Source: Parvibacillus sp035426385
Lineage (GTDB): Bacteria > Bacteroidota > Bacteroidia > Chitinophagales > Saprospiraceae
Assembly: GCA_035426385.1 (NCBI GenBank)
Contig: DAOLZQ010000037.1
Location: 1 to 29,914, forward strand
Length of the DNA stretch: 29,914 bases
Direction: 5' to 3'
In this document: one piece after another, positions 16,746-25,610 of the stretch
Position numbering within the stretch: the stretch's first letter is position 1
How the letters are laid out: every line of letters starts with the position of its first letter
Notes under the pieces: model-generated
The model's input: the letters and a program-made list of their open reading frames with translations, nothing else
Told to the model about the DNA's origin: nothing
Database searches by the model: none
Program-made: the position numbers and the translations under genes

Positions 16746-17423
16746 CTAGTTAATTATTTCAATCAGTGGTGAAGTGAGATCCCACAATACATCCTTAGGC
16801 GGTGGTGCCACGTAAATCATTTCCTCTCCACTTACCGGATGCGGAAAGCGAATCCTGTAAGCGTGCAAATATATACTTCTGTCTTTATTTCCCCTACGCG
16901 CACCGTATTTTACATCACCTTTGATTGGACTCATAGTGGATGCCAGTTGAGCTCTCAGTTGATGATGCCTTCCGGTATGGGGCTTTAGTAGTATGATGGA
17001 ATATTTATCGGTATTTCCTAAGATGGTAAAGGAAGTCTCAGCGTTGTGCTCCATCTCAGTGTCTTCGATAATTCTAGACTTATTTCCGGCTGAAATTTTG
17101 GGAGAAATAAAATGTTGGAGCTCACCACTGCCTGTGAATTGTGATCCTTCTATTAGGGCCAGGTATTCTTTCTCGATTTTTTTATCATGGAATAACTGAC
17201 TGAAATAAGCAGCCGATTTTTGATTTTTAGCCAATATAACTACGCCGGATACGGGCCTGTCAATACGGTGTACCACGAACATCGGTTGTTTGAAATAGAT
17301 TTCTGCCAGATCGATGAGTGCTGTATCTCCGGTCTTATCCTTAGACAGGGGAACACCTGCGGGTTTATTTATAATACAATACTGGTGGTTTTTAGCCAGG
17401 ATTAACTCAGAAAAAACCATCAT
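16746..17423 (-). CDS. RluA-family RNA pseudouridine synthase
   Basis: A 225-residue synthase without an S4 domain. The catalytic loop HRIDRPVSGVVILAK holds the invariant Asp (D55). Other family blocks are CIINKPAGVPLSKD, EKEYLALIEG, and LKPHTGRHHQLRAQLA with the Arg/His cluster of RluA/RluD proteins, then YLHAYRIRFPHPVSGEEM. It isomerises uridine in rRNA or tRNA; the target site cannot be told. Its ATG overlaps the stop of the small upstream gene by four bases (ATGA), so translation is coupled. It is followed by thiL after 8 bp. Confidence 0.92.
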   Translation of the reverse strand: MMVFSELILAKNHQYCIINKPAGVPLSKDKTGDTALIDLAEIYFKQPMFVVHRIDRPVSGVVILAKNQKSAAYFSQLFHDKKIEKEYLALIEGSQFTGSGELQHFISPKISAGNKSRIIEDTEMEHNAETSFTILGNTDKYSIILLKPHTGRHHQLRAQLASTMSPIKGDVKYGARRGNKDRSIYLHAYRIRFPHPVSGEEMIYVAPPPKDVLWDLTSPLIEIIN

Positions 17424-17593
17424 TCTATCTCTTCATATGATATGTACTCGTCGGAATGAGCGTCTTGAGCTGGTCGATTCTTTCCCATTCGATCTAATTC
17501 GCGTTGTGCAGCGTCAGAATTATAGGATAATATTCCGACTCTAAAAAAACGAATTACAATAAATATAACTGCAATGATTAGTAAATACTTCAA
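17420..17593 (-). CDS. Short single-helix membrane protein, DUF4834-like
   Basis: An open frame of 57 codons starts at TTG 17593, with an in-frame TAA immediately upstream, so no earlier start exists. It reads MKYLLIIAVIFIVIRFFRVG as an N-terminal membrane helix followed by an aromatic/basic turn. A polar middle (AAQRELDRMGKNRPAQ) leads to an acidic tail EYISYEEIE. A short helix followed by a conserved Y-x-x-Y/F-E-E-I ending is the pattern I know from the small DUF4834 proteins of Bacteroidota; the assignment is from memory of that pattern. The stop overlaps the rluA-like ATG (ATGA), which strongly supports real translation. Function is unknown. Confidence 0.7.
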   Translation of the reverse strand: MKYLLIIAVIFIVIRFFRVGILSYNSDAAQRELDRMGKNRPAQDAHSDEYISYEEIE

Positions 17594-17649
17594 TTAATCT
17601 TTTTTTTATAAGGTCACCTCACTTTAAATGAGAAGAAGCAATTAGTTGT

Positions 17650-20301
17650 TTATGGTGTTTTGATAATTTTCCCAGCAAAGATAGCAGTACCCACATTTAT
17701 TTTCAATAAATATAACCCTGGATTTAGAACCCTCGTATTTATTTTTAATCTATTATTGGACATTTCCGCTGTATTCTTCACTATTATTCTGCCTGACAAA
17801 TCGCTGATTTGAATAACTGCTTCACTTGCGCTAACACTCGATTCAAACTCTACGATGACATAATCACTGACTGGGTTGGGATATAATTTCACTTCCTGCT
17901 CCGAAATCAGATTCTTATTTGCAAGAGGAACTATGACTATTGGGTCAAATATTTTTACACATATATTTGCATCAGTCACTCTTAGTATATAGGTCCCTTT
18001 ACTCAGTCCGGCAAGATCTCTGCTTGTGGCAAATTGAGTTCCATTCTTAGTCCAATTATAGGTATAAGCTGGTGTGCCACCTTCGATAATGAGTGAGATA
18101 GACCCATTCGCACCTGTTCCTTGTACCACATTTAGGTTGCTATAGTCCAATTCCTTAGGTTCAGTAACTGTAAAAGTGGCAGATGCAGTACAGCCAACAG
18201 TATCTGTCACTATTACTGAGTAAGTGCCGGCTTTTACATTGTCAATGCAAGGAGTAAAAGACTGGTTAGTCCAGGAAAAAGTGACAGGACCAATATTCTT
18301 TTCAGCACCTGCACATAATCTGCCTGTGTTGTCACCATTGCACTGGATGAGCAGTTCCTGTGCGATAATTGCAGTGATAAAGCAATTGTAATTATTGACG
18401 GTGAAAGTGACTTCTTGTTCGCAACCCTTATTATCAATGATAGTTATGGTATATGTTCCTGGATCGATATTCGGAATAGTAATCTCTGTACTTCCGGTAT
18501 ATACTATGTCTTTAAAAACTATTCGGTAAGGGGAATTTCCCCCGATAATTGAAAATTTAATCTTGCCTGTGGGTTGATCCGGTCCGGTAGGCTGAGTGAT
18601 GAGGTATCCGATATTAAATGCACCGGGTTGGGTCACCGTCACCGATACTACTTCGGAGCAGTTGGTATTGTCAGTAATGGTCAGTTTGTAATTACCTGCC
18701 TTTACATCTATTAGTACAGGTTCTGTGCTTCCATTGGACCAGTTGAAGGTGTATGGCTCTATGCCCACTACATCAAACTCGGGGAAGACGCCGCCATCAC
18801 TCTTTCCATAGCAAGACACATTGACCGCTCTGAGATGTAATTCCATATCACAATTATCTGCTTCTACATATACTTCTCCGGTAGCTACGCATCCATTTTT
18901 ATCAGTGACAGTCACATAATAATCACCGGAAGTAAGGTTGGTAATTTTTGAAGTTGTACCACCATTACTCCACGCCCAGGTATATGGCGAAATACCCGAA
19001 ATTGGTGTAGCAGTAGCTGTTCCATCACTCATCCCAAAATTCTCAGGGGTAGATTGTAAATCCAGAGTGATCTCAAAAGCTTGCTGTATGGTGATTGAGT
19101 CCACTGAAACACAATTATTGCCATCCACGACAGAAACATAGTATTTGCCTGCCACCAGATTGTGTATTTGACTGGTAGTGCCTCCCGTGGACCAGGTGTA
19201 ACTATATGGAAAGACGCCATTGGTAGCAATAGCGCTGGCTGATCCATTGTTTCCACCGTAACAAGTCACATTGGTACCTATGACGACTACGTTGATTTCA
19301 GATCCCTGATTTATAAAGGTGTTGCCTACTATCTGGCATCCTCTGTGATCTGTTACCGTCACAGCATACGGCCCGGCGGGCAGATTTGCCATGCCTTGAG
19401 CCATGCCACCATTATTCCAAAAATAGGAATACGGCTCAGTACCGCCAATTACTTGGGCCAACACTGTTCCGGTCATTCCACCGAAGCAGGTAATATCCGT
19501 CTTTAAGATTTCTATACCCAGTTGCTGAGGCTGAGGAACATAAACATAAGCTACATTACTGCAGCCACCCGCATCAGTTACAGTAACAGAATATGATCCC
19601 ACACCTACGTCATTGAGGAGGGTGTCCTGGTCTCCATTACTCCATTGGATTTGATAAGGAGGAGTATCACCTTGTATCTGCACAGCCGCATTACCATCCT
19701 TGTTTGTGTTGCAACTTATAGAATCAATTACATAAGTAGTTAATACCGGAAAGCCGGATGAGTTGATGGTGAATTCTTTCTGGAATAAACATTCGTGCGC
19801 ATCGTATACTTTTAATACATATTGGCCCGGGTCGGTAATTTGAAACGATTGATTTGTATCTACATTTGTATTTGGTAGTGTCCATTCGAAGTTATAAGGA
19901 GGAATGCCACCGAAAGGATCATTGCTTGCTATGATGGTTCTATCCAGACAAGTCAATAAAGAGTCATCCAGAAGAAGTGTACTCAATAGTAGAGGAGGAT
20001 CAGTTAAGTGCACCATTCCTGAGGCTGTACTGCCATTTTGATCGGTGACAGTAACTGCATAGTTGCCATTGGTTAGGTCGAAGATAGTCTGAGTAGCTCC
20101 TCCATTGGACCAGATATATGAGTAGGGCTGGGTGCCACCTGTAGTCATGACTGAAGCTGTACCTGTAGCACCTGCATAGCATAGTGGGTCGGTGGATGTA
20201 ATCGATATAGTCAATTGGCTATATGCACTTGCTGCGAAAATAACCTGAATCAAGAAAATAAATAGAAAAGTTATATACGGATTGGTATTATTTCGGTTCA
20301 T
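17650..20301 (-). CDS. SprB-repeat adhesin-like protein secreted by T9SS
   Basis: An 883-residue exported protein. After a signal sequence (about 1-29) come ten SprB/Ig-like repeats of about 70-80 residues built on the pattern C-Y-G-x-x-x-G-x-A ... G-G-x-x-P-Y-x-Y-x-W-S-N-G ... G-x-Y-x-V-T-V-T-D-x-x-G-C. Well-kept units read GGTQPYSYIWSNGG and GGTEPYSYFWNNGG; units 2, 8 and 10 are the most divergent. The last about 85 residues are a type A T9SS sorting domain, with VKLYPNPVSDYVIVEF, ISDLSGRIIV and LNPGLYLLKI. Such proteins are carried to the cell surface and serve in gliding or adhesion; SprB of Flavobacterium is the prototype. It is transcribed alone from a clear promoter. Confidence 0.93.
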   Translation of the reverse strand: MNRNNTNPYITFLFIFLIQVIFAASAYSQLTISITSTDPLCYAGATGTASVMTTGGTQPYSYIWSNGGATQTIFDLTNGNYAVTVTDQNGSTASGMVHLTDPPLLLSTLLLDDSLLTCLDRTIIASNDPFGGIPPYNFEWTLPNTNVDTNQSFQITDPGQYVLKVYDAHECLFQKEFTINSSGFPVLTTYVIDSISCNTNKDGNAAVQIQGDTPPYQIQWSNGDQDTLLNDVGVGSYSVTVTDAGGCSNVAYVYVPQPQQLGIEILKTDITCFGGMTGTVLAQVIGGTEPYSYFWNNGGMAQGMANLPAGPYAVTVTDHRGCQIVGNTFINQGSEINVVVIGTNVTCYGGNNGSASAIATNGVFPYSYTWSTGGTTSQIHNLVAGKYYVSVVDGNNCVSVDSITIQQAFEITLDLQSTPENFGMSDGTATATPISGISPYTWAWSNGGTTSKITNLTSGDYYVTVTDKNGCVATGEVYVEADNCDMELHLRAVNVSCYGKSDGGVFPEFDVVGIEPYTFNWSNGSTEPVLIDVKAGNYKLTITDNTNCSEVVSVTVTQPGAFNIGYLITQPTGPDQPTGKIKFSIIGGNSPYRIVFKDIVYTGSTEITIPNIDPGTYTITIIDNKGCEQEVTFTVNNYNCFITAIIAQELLIQCNGDNTGRLCAGAEKNIGPVTFSWTNQSFTPCIDNVKAGTYSVIVTDTVGCTASATFTVTEPKELDYSNLNVVQGTGANGSISLIIEGGTPAYTYNWTKNGTQFATSRDLAGLSKGTYILRVTDANICVKIFDPIVIVPLANKNLISEQEVKLYPNPVSDYVIVEFESSVSASEAVIQISDLSGRIIVKNTAEMSNNRLKINTRVLNPGLYLLKINVGTAIFAGKIIKTP

Positions 20302-20339
20302 AGCGACTTATTTTTTCTGAGGAAGATTGGAATTAATAA

Positions 20340-20369
20340 CAAATTTAACTTAATTAATTGAAAATCAAA
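20340..20369 (-). promoter_or_regulatory. Promoter of the SprB-repeat gene
   Basis: On the - strand TTTG (complement of 20366-20369) is followed after 18 bases by TAAATTTG (complement of 20340-20347). This is an exact TTTG-N18-TAnnTTTG Bacteroidota promoter. Initiation would fall near 20333, giving a leader of about 32 nt before the ATG at 20301. It is the best-formed promoter in the window. Confidence 0.75.
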
Positions 20370-20461
20370 GGACAATGCTTTATGGATATTTCATCCCTAT
20401 TCAGACTGCAAGAATGATGCCAAAAGAGTATTTAGACTAAGTTTTCAATAATTTCGGGTAT

Positions 20462-22174
20462 TTACTTCCCCATTATGGTACCGTCACCTTTGCCCGGGTC
20501 AGTACCGCCTTCCATCATGCCATCCGGATGCACCAGGATACATTCCAGCTTGCCCAGTGGCTGATAGATCATATTGTGCCCCAGTTTTCTCAATGAGTCC
20601 ACTACCTCAGGATTGATTTTCTGCTCGAAATAGGCCTCATCAGGCATCCACTGGCTGTGAATCTTGGGAGCCATCACTGCGGCTTGCATGCCCATGTGAT
20701 AGGATACAATGTCCATGATAGCCTGCATGACTACAGTGGGGATTGTAGAACCACCGGGTGTTCCCAGCACTGCGAGTATCTTGCGTCCATCCATTACTAT
20801 GGTGGGAGTCATATTGCTGAGCATTCTCTTTCCGGGAGCGATGATATTTGGTTCACCCCCTATCATCCCAAACTGATTGGGCTTGCCTGGTGCTACTGTA
20901 AAGTCATTCATTTCATTATTGAGTAGAAATCCAGCTCCTTTTACTACCACTCCAGAACCGTAATTGCCATTAAGTGTAGTGGTGACAGCGATTGCATTCC
21001 CATATCTATCTATGATCGAGAAGTGGGTTGTTTCAAAACTTTCAATGGCACCTCTTGTGGCCGGTCTTATACTGTCAGAGGGTGTGGCATGTGGTGTGAT
21101 GCGCTTGAATTTTTCCTCTAAAGTTAGCGGAGAGAGTAACTTATTCATTGGAATGGTCACATAATCAGGATCTCCAAAATAGACTGCTCGGTCGGCAAAT
21201 GTCCGTCGCTGAATCTCGATGAGATAGTGCAGATAATTGGTGGAGTTCAAAGGCCACTGATCTAGTTTTAGATACTCTGCTCCGAACAACATCTGCAATA
21301 GCATAGTGCCACCTGCGGAAGGCGGTGGCATGGTGATGATGGTATAACCCTTGTAGATCCCTACCAGCGCATCGCGCCATTCTGATTTATAACTTTTCAA
21401 ATCATCTTCGCGAATGAGGCCACGCAATGTATTCATAGTAGCGGAGATCTGAGTTGCTACCTTTCCGGAATAAAAGCCCTCTCGCCCATGATCTCTTATA
21501 GCAGTGAGCGTTGCAGCCAGATCAGCCTGGATGAGAAGGTCGCCCGGTCTCCATTTCTTTTGGCCATACGCAGTGGAAAATTGAGATATGCTATCTATCC
21601 AACTACTGTATTGATTGAGGTGAGCCGCTTCAGCATTCGTCAGTTTCACCCCTTTCTCAGCCAGATTAATGGCGGGCTGGATTAAATCCTTCCAAGGCAA
21701 TTTGCCTTTTTTCAAATGTAATTGCCACATGCCATCTACTGTGCCGGGGATGCCCGAGGCAAAAGCACCCTCCAGACTAGCTTTGTAATTAATAAAGCTG
21801 GTCTCGCTAAAGTACATGCGCGCAAATGCATTTAATGGAGCCATCTCCCTGAAGTCAACTACACCTGATTTTCCCCTTGCATCTTCGAAAACTGCAAAAC
21901 CACCTCCGCCGATATTACCTGCTCTGGGATATACCACAGCAAGCGCAAACTGGACGGCTACCGCTGCATCAAACGCATTTCCGCCTTTTTCTAAAATTTC
22001 AAAACCTGCCCGAGCAGCTTCCGGGTGGGCACAGACGACCATTTGATGATCGCTTACAGGTACTTTGGCACCAGTTTTGCATTGTGGTCCTAGTAGAGCG
22101 AATACACCAATTAAAACAACGATGCGATGAAACGACGAGTATATGCGCCGGATAGAATTGGCTTTATAATGCAT
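20462..22174 (-). CDS. ggt: Gamma-glutamyltransferase
   Basis: An Ntn-hydrolase precursor that cleaves and transfers the gamma-glutamyl group of glutathione in the periplasm. Conserved blocks are GGNAFDAAVAVQFALAVVYP, GNIGGGGF, DFREMAP, GIPGTVDGM and PPPSAGG. The self-processing site is FETTHFSIID, where the first Thr (T393 counted from the upstream ATG at 22207) becomes the N-terminal nucleophile of the small subunit; N-x-x-x-GSGV and MTPTIVMDG follow. The open frame can start at 22207 or at 22174. I prefer 22174 (MHYKANS) because it leaves a normal-length signal region and frees the divergent promoter at 22224-22231. An FALLGPQC stretch is not a proper lipobox. All catalytic blocks are intact. 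Confidence 0.92.
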   Translation of the reverse strand: MHYKANSIRRIYSSFHRIVVLIGVFALLGPQCKTGAKVPVSDHQMVVCAHPEAARAGFEILEKGGNAFDAAVAVQFALAVVYPRAGNIGGGGFAVFEDARGKSGVVDFREMAPLNAFARMYFSETSFINYKASLEGAFASGIPGTVDGMWQLHLKKGKLPWKDLIQPAINLAEKGVKLTNAEAAHLNQYSSWIDSISQFSTAYGQKKWRPGDLLIQADLAATLTAIRDHGREGFYSGKVATQISATMNTLRGLIREDDLKSYKSEWRDALVGIYKGYTIITMPPPSAGGTMLLQMLFGAEYLKLDQWPLNSTNYLHYLIEIQRRTFADRAVYFGDPDYVTIPMNKLLSPLTLEEKFKRITPHATPSDSIRPATRGAIESFETTHFSIIDRYGNAIAVTTTLNGNYGSGVVVKGAGFLLNNEMNDFTVAPGKPNQFGMIGGEPNIIAPGKRMLSNMTPTIVMDGRKILAVLGTPGGSTIPTVVMQAIMDIVSYHMGMQAAVMAPKIHSQWMPDEAYFEQKINPEVVDSLRKLGHNMIYQPLGKLECILVHPDGMMEGGTDPGKGDGTIMGK

Positions 22175-22223
22175 TGACGACAATAAATTAAGACTTTTTT
22201 TAATCAATTAGGCGTTAATCGGG

Positions 22224-22231
22224 TACTTTTG
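22224..22231 (+). promoter_or_regulatory. -7 box for the PorV-like gene
   Basis: TACTTTTG matches TAnnTTTG exactly, 22 bases before the ATG at 22254. A T-rich stretch (CTTTTTTT) lies at about the -33 distance. This places transcription start near 22238 with a very short leader. Confidence 0.5.
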
Positions 22232-22253
22232 CATGGTAAATATGGCTTTTTAA

Positions 22254-23342
22254 ATGGATAAAATTAAATATTACTTGATTGTTCTAGCTTGCCTCGGGAC
22301 CTTTCAGTCTCAAGCACAGGTCAAGTATAGTAACGAATTTTTATCAATTGGCGTAGGTGCGCGCTCCTTTGGAATGGGAGGTGCGGTGGCCGGCTCTGTC
22401 AATGATGTGACTGCCAACTTCTGGAATCCGGCCGGCCTGAGCCGCATCGAATCCGGTCTGCAACTGGGAGCAATGCACGCGATATGGTATTCCGGTGTGG
22501 GCAATTACGATTACATCGCTATTGCTAAGCCGCTCAATGATAATAGAAGCGCACTCTCTCTGGGTATCATTCGATTCGGTATCGATGGCATTCCGAATAC
22601 TTTGGACTTACTTGGTCCGGATGGCTCCATCGATTATGACAATATCAGGGAATTCAGCGCAGTAGACTACGGTATATTCGGCTCTTATGCCCGAAAGTTG
22701 AATGATCCGAAGTGGAACATTGGAGGCAGTGTCAAGGTGGTCCGTCGCACACTGGGAAGTTTTGCCAATTCTATTGGCTTTGGCATAGATCTCGGAATCC
22801 AACATACGGGCGAAAAAGTATTCTGGGGGATCATGGGTAAAGACATCAGTACTACTTTCAATAGCTGGAAAGCCACATTTACAGATAAAGAAAAAGAAAT
22901 TCTACAGCAGACAGGTAATGACGTACTGGTAAAAGGAACAGAGATCACTAATCCCACTTTCATACTGGCGGGAGGAATAAAAACTGCACTAGGTAAGAAT
23001 GGCGGCTTGCTCGCAGAGCTGGATGTAGATATGACTACTGATGGAAAGAGAAATGTGCTGATCAGCGCCAGCCCGGTTTCATTTAACCCACATCTCGGCC
23101 TGGAATATGATTACAAACAGTTGTTCTTTCTCAGAGGAGGGGTCAATAATATCCAGCAGGTAGTGGATGAGACTAATGGAGATAAGAAATCATGGACGCT
23201 GCAACCCAATTTTGGTCTGGGTATTATGATCGGCCCGGTGATGATAGACTATGCACTGGCCAATATCGGCAATGTAGCTGATACCCGACTCTCGCATATT
23301 TTTTCACTGCGATTGGACTTTAAGCCCAGCCCCAAGGAATAG
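22254..23342 (+). CDS. PorV/PorQ-family outer-membrane protein
   Basis: A 362-residue outer-membrane barrel with a signal peptide (1-21, ending FQSQAQ). The hallmark mature start is FLSIGVGARSFGMGGAVAGS followed by VNDVTANFWNPAGLS, shared by PorV (LptO), PorQ and the FadL-like UPF0164 group. The C-terminus ends in a beta strand (SHIFSLRLDF). In the T9SS, PorV carries cargo from the SprA pore to the attachment complex; relatives lacking a proven role are often named PorV2. It lies divergently beside ggt and 2.3 kb upstream of the SprB-repeat T9SS substrate's start. I cannot decide between genuine PorV and a paralogue. Confidence 0.8.
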   Translation: MDKIKYYLIVLACLGTFQSQAQVKYSNEFLSIGVGARSFGMGGAVAGSVNDVTANFWNPAGLSRIESGLQLGAMHAIWYSGVGNYDYIAIAKPLNDNRSALSLGIIRFGIDGIPNTLDLLGPDGSIDYDNIREFSAVDYGIFGSYARKLNDPKWNIGGSVKVVRRTLGSFANSIGFGIDLGIQHTGEKVFWGIMGKDISTTFNSWKATFTDKEKEILQQTGNDVLVKGTEITNPTFILAGGIKTALGKNGGLLAELDVDMTTDGKRNVLISASPVSFNPHLGLEYDYKQLFFLRGGVNNIQQVVDETNGDKKSWTLQPNFGLGIMIGPVMIDYALANIGNVADTRLSHIFSLRLDFKPSPKE

Positions 23343-23354
23343 TAATTCCCGCAT

Positions 23355-24602
23355 TTATTTTTTAGAAACCACATACAGTTTACCTGAGTCAGTTACGGCG
23401 TAAATATGTCCATCAGGTGAGCATAACACATCCCGGAATCGTTCACCTTCATTGGCTAACAGTCTTTCTTCACCAACCACTTTATTACCGTTCAGCACGA
23501 TACGATCGATGTGCTGACCACTCAGACATCCAATGAAGAGATTATTTTTCCATTCGGGTATCTGATCGGAGGTGTAAAAACTGATGCCACTGGGCGAGAT
23601 CACCGGATCCCAATAGTAGATGGGTTGTTCCATACCGGGTGCCTGTGTGATATTTTTTCCAATTTCCTTGCCTGAATATTCTATTCCGTAAGTGATGGTA
23701 GGCCATCCGTAGTCTTTGCCTGCTCGTATGATATTGATCTCATCGCCTCCACGTGGGCCAAACTCCAGTTCCCACAGGTCGCCGGTGACCGGGTGTATAG
23801 CCAATCCCTGAGCATTTCGTATGCCATAAGCGTAGATCTCGGGCTTAGCATCGGGTGTATTCAGAAATGGATTGCCTGGCGCAGGCTTGCCTTCACGGGT
23901 GATTTTAAATATTTTGCCCAGTCCCGAACTCAGTTTTTGAGCTTGCATACGACCATCGAGGTGGCTTCGCTCACCACTGCTGACAAAAAGGTTGCCATCG
24001 CTATCGAAGACTAGGCGGCTACCGAAGTGAAGGTTGCTTTTGAAAGCTGGATCAGCCTTGAAAATAAGTCTCGGATTCTCTATTTTACCAGCTTGAATGT
24101 TAAGTCTACCCTTACCCACAGCGGTCTGATTCTTTCCACCATCTTGAGGAAGTGAGTACGACCAGTAGATGGTCTGATTGATTTTGTAATCCGGATCCAG
24201 AGCTACATCCAGTAGCCCGCCTTGTCCATCATTATCCACAGTGGGAAAGCCGGTGATTTTCTTGACCAACTGACCAGTTTTGCTATACATCTGCATGAAT
24301 CCGGACTTTTCAGTGATGAGGAGATTGCCATCCGGCATCTCTATGATTCCCCAGGGTCTGCCGAGATCTTTCGCCCTTACTTCAGAAGTGTAGGGAGTAA
24401 CGGTCGATACTGCATTGATGCGAGTCTGACCGATGAAGGCCGGCTGGTGGTCACTATTGGGTGGGAGTGTCTCTACACTTCCAGCAGAGGCGGAGGTGTT
24501 TGTTTTGTCCTTTACATCTTGGCGGTTTTTCACACCATTCTGTGAATTGCACGCGCTGTGAGTAAATAATAATGCCAACGCGAGAAGAATATAATATTTC
24601 AT
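23355..24602 (-). CDS. PQQ-dependent sugar dehydrogenase-like lipoprotein (GSDH/YliI family)
   Basis: A 415-residue beta-propeller of the glucose/sorbosone dehydrogenase family. The signal MKYYILLALALLFTHSAC ends at C18, suggesting a lipoprotein although His at -3 is atypical. Motifs include LGRPWGIIEMPDGNLLITEK, DNDGQGGLLDVALDPDYKIN, LHFGSRLVFDSDGNLFVSSG, AYGIRNAQGLAIHPVTGDLW and ELEFGPRGGDEINIIRAGKD, followed by YGWPTITYG. These are the PQQ and Ca-binding blocks of soluble aldose dehydrogenases. It oxidises aldoses in the periplasm if PQQ is supplied; no pqq genes are present here. It is convergent with the PorV-like gene, 12 bp apart. Confidence 0.9.
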   Translation of the reverse strand: MKYYILLALALLFTHSACNSQNGVKNRQDVKDKTNTSASAGSVETLPPNSDHQPAFIGQTRINAVSTVTPYTSEVRAKDLGRPWGIIEMPDGNLLITEKSGFMQMYSKTGQLVKKITGFPTVDNDGQGGLLDVALDPDYKINQTIYWSYSLPQDGGKNQTAVGKGRLNIQAGKIENPRLIFKADPAFKSNLHFGSRLVFDSDGNLFVSSGERSHLDGRMQAQKLSSGLGKIFKITREGKPAPGNPFLNTPDAKPEIYAYGIRNAQGLAIHPVTGDLWELEFGPRGGDEINIIRAGKDYGWPTITYGIEYSGKEIGKNITQAPGMEQPIYYWDPVISPSGISFYTSDQIPEWKNNLFIGCLSGQHIDRIVLNGNKVVGEERLLANEGERFRDVLCSPDGHIYAVTDSGKLYVVSKK

Positions 24603-24872
24603 CCGTACTATTTTTTTATACTAATGAGATTGAGAGTGAGATTGTTTTAAGGTCGCTGCGCTTTGGGTCGCTGCGCTTTGGGTAGCTACGCTTTAGTTCG
24701 CTGCGCTTTGGGTCGCTACGCTTTGGGTCGCTGCGCTTTCGCGGGTTGGTGCATTAGCATATTAGCTCTTGGGTGTTAGCATATTGGTGTTTTACCTATT
24801 ATTGTTTTCGTTTTTTTGCTTAAAGTTTATAGCTTTTATTGGGTATTGCTTTTCTTGCTTTTTGCTTTCCCC
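24603..24872. other. Repeat-bearing intergenic region
   Basis: A 270-bp gap between two - strand genes. It holds the six-unit 15-bp array listed separately, two copies of TTAGCATATT (24754-24763 and 24776-24785, 22-bp period), and a T-rich stretch with several GCTTTT words. No gene or clear promoter is visible. Confidence 0.6.
24651..24740 (+). repeat. Six tandem 15-bp repeats
   Basis: Six consecutive units of exactly 15 bp with consensus GGTCGCTGCGCTTTG. Units 1 and 2 are identical to the consensus; units 3 to 6 differ by one to three bases (GGTAGCTACGCTTTA, GTTCGCTGCGCTTTG, GGTCGCTACGCTTTG, GGTCGCTGCGCTTTC). There are no spacers, so it is not CRISPR. The GC content is well above its AT-rich surroundings. 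Although 15 is a multiple of three, the - strand frame contains a stop in the array and no start, so it is probably non-coding. Confidence 0.92.
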
Positions 24873-25511
24873 TTACTGCAAAAATGGATTATTTTTCTGT
24901 TCAAATCCGACACTGGTAGTCTCGCCGTGACCACTGTAGATCATCGTCTCTGGTGGTAGTGTCATGAGTTGTGATTCGATGCTGTCTATCAGCAGACGAT
25001 AACTACCACCAGGCAAGTCAGTGCGGCCAATGCTGCCATTGAACAAAACGTCACCTGAGATACAAAACCGCTCTTGCGCATGATAGAAAGAGATACTTCC
25101 CGGTGAATGGCCCGGCGTAAAGAGAGTTTCTAGCTCTGATACGCCAAAATGTATTATTTCACCCGTCTCGATATACTTATTTCCACGCTCAGGTAAGTTG
25201 ACCTCTATACCATACATCTGGCCAACTGAGGGCAGAGAATCCATAACAACCTGCTCTGCCCGGTGAAATTCGGGCAATAATCCATATGTATCACCGACAA
25301 ACCGGGCACCAAGGACATGATCGATGTGACAATGGGTGCACAGTAGCCTGACCGGGTTCAGTTCATTGCGCTCGATGTATTCCACCAACATTTTTTCTTC
25401 CTTTGGCGTAGAACAACCGGCATCTATAATCACACATTCACGGGTCTGATCGTGCAGTAAGTATGTGTTTTCGAAAAAAGGATTAAATACAAATGAATAA
25501 ATTGTGATCAT
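24873..25511 (-). CDS. Metallo-beta-lactamase-fold hydrolase (glyoxalase II-like)
   Basis: A 212-residue MBL-fold protein counted from ATG 25511. The open frame extends to 25601, but the extra 30 residues have no family counterpart, whereas MITIYSFVFNPFFENTYLL is the normal start. The zinc site is THCHIDH (H60, H62, D64, H65), with later ligands in TPGHSPGS, SGDVLF and YSGHGETT. IGRTDLPGG is the usual short motif of the YcbL/glyoxalase II-like subfamily, which hydrolyses thioesters. The gene lacks the long C-terminal substrate domain of true GloB, so the substrate is uncertain. It is divergent from the TolB-Omp85-like gene. Confidence 0.9.
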   Translation of the reverse strand: MITIYSFVFNPFFENTYLLHDQTRECVIIDAGCSTPKEEKMLVEYIERNELNPVRLLCTHCHIDHVLGARFVGDTYGLLPEFHRAEQVVMDSLPSVGQMYGIEVNLPERGNKYIETGEIIHFGVSELETLFTPGHSPGSISFYHAQERFCISGDVLFNGSIGRTDLPGGSYRLLIDSIESQLMTLPPETMIYSGHGETTSVGFEQKNNPFLQ

Positions 25512-25610
25512 ACTGTGCGAAATGTTGGTATAGACGGCGTTATCTATGATGTCATGCAAATATGAGCACAAAGTCTTATATTTCGAAATGAATGATGTCA
25601 AATTTTCATA

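Noticed and set aside
17594..17660. TPP riboswitch controlling the thiL operon
   Set aside because: No conserved TPP-box bases or pairing arms are seen, and thiL is the third gene of an operon.
22080..22100. GGT as a lipoprotein (LLGPQC)
   Set aside because: The residues before Cys do not fit the lipobox consensus (small residue at -1, Leu-like at -3), and a plain signal peptide is enough.
24651..24740. CRISPR array
   Set aside because: Units are 15 bp, contiguous and without spacers, and no cas genes are present.
24651..24740. Coding pentapeptide repeat on the - strand
   Set aside because: The 15-bp period permits a frame (QSAAT-like), but unit 3 contributes TAA and no start codon precedes it.
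25512..25601. N-terminal extension of the MBL-fold hydrolase
   Set aside because: The extra 30 residues are not typical of the family and occupy almost all of the divergent promoter region.
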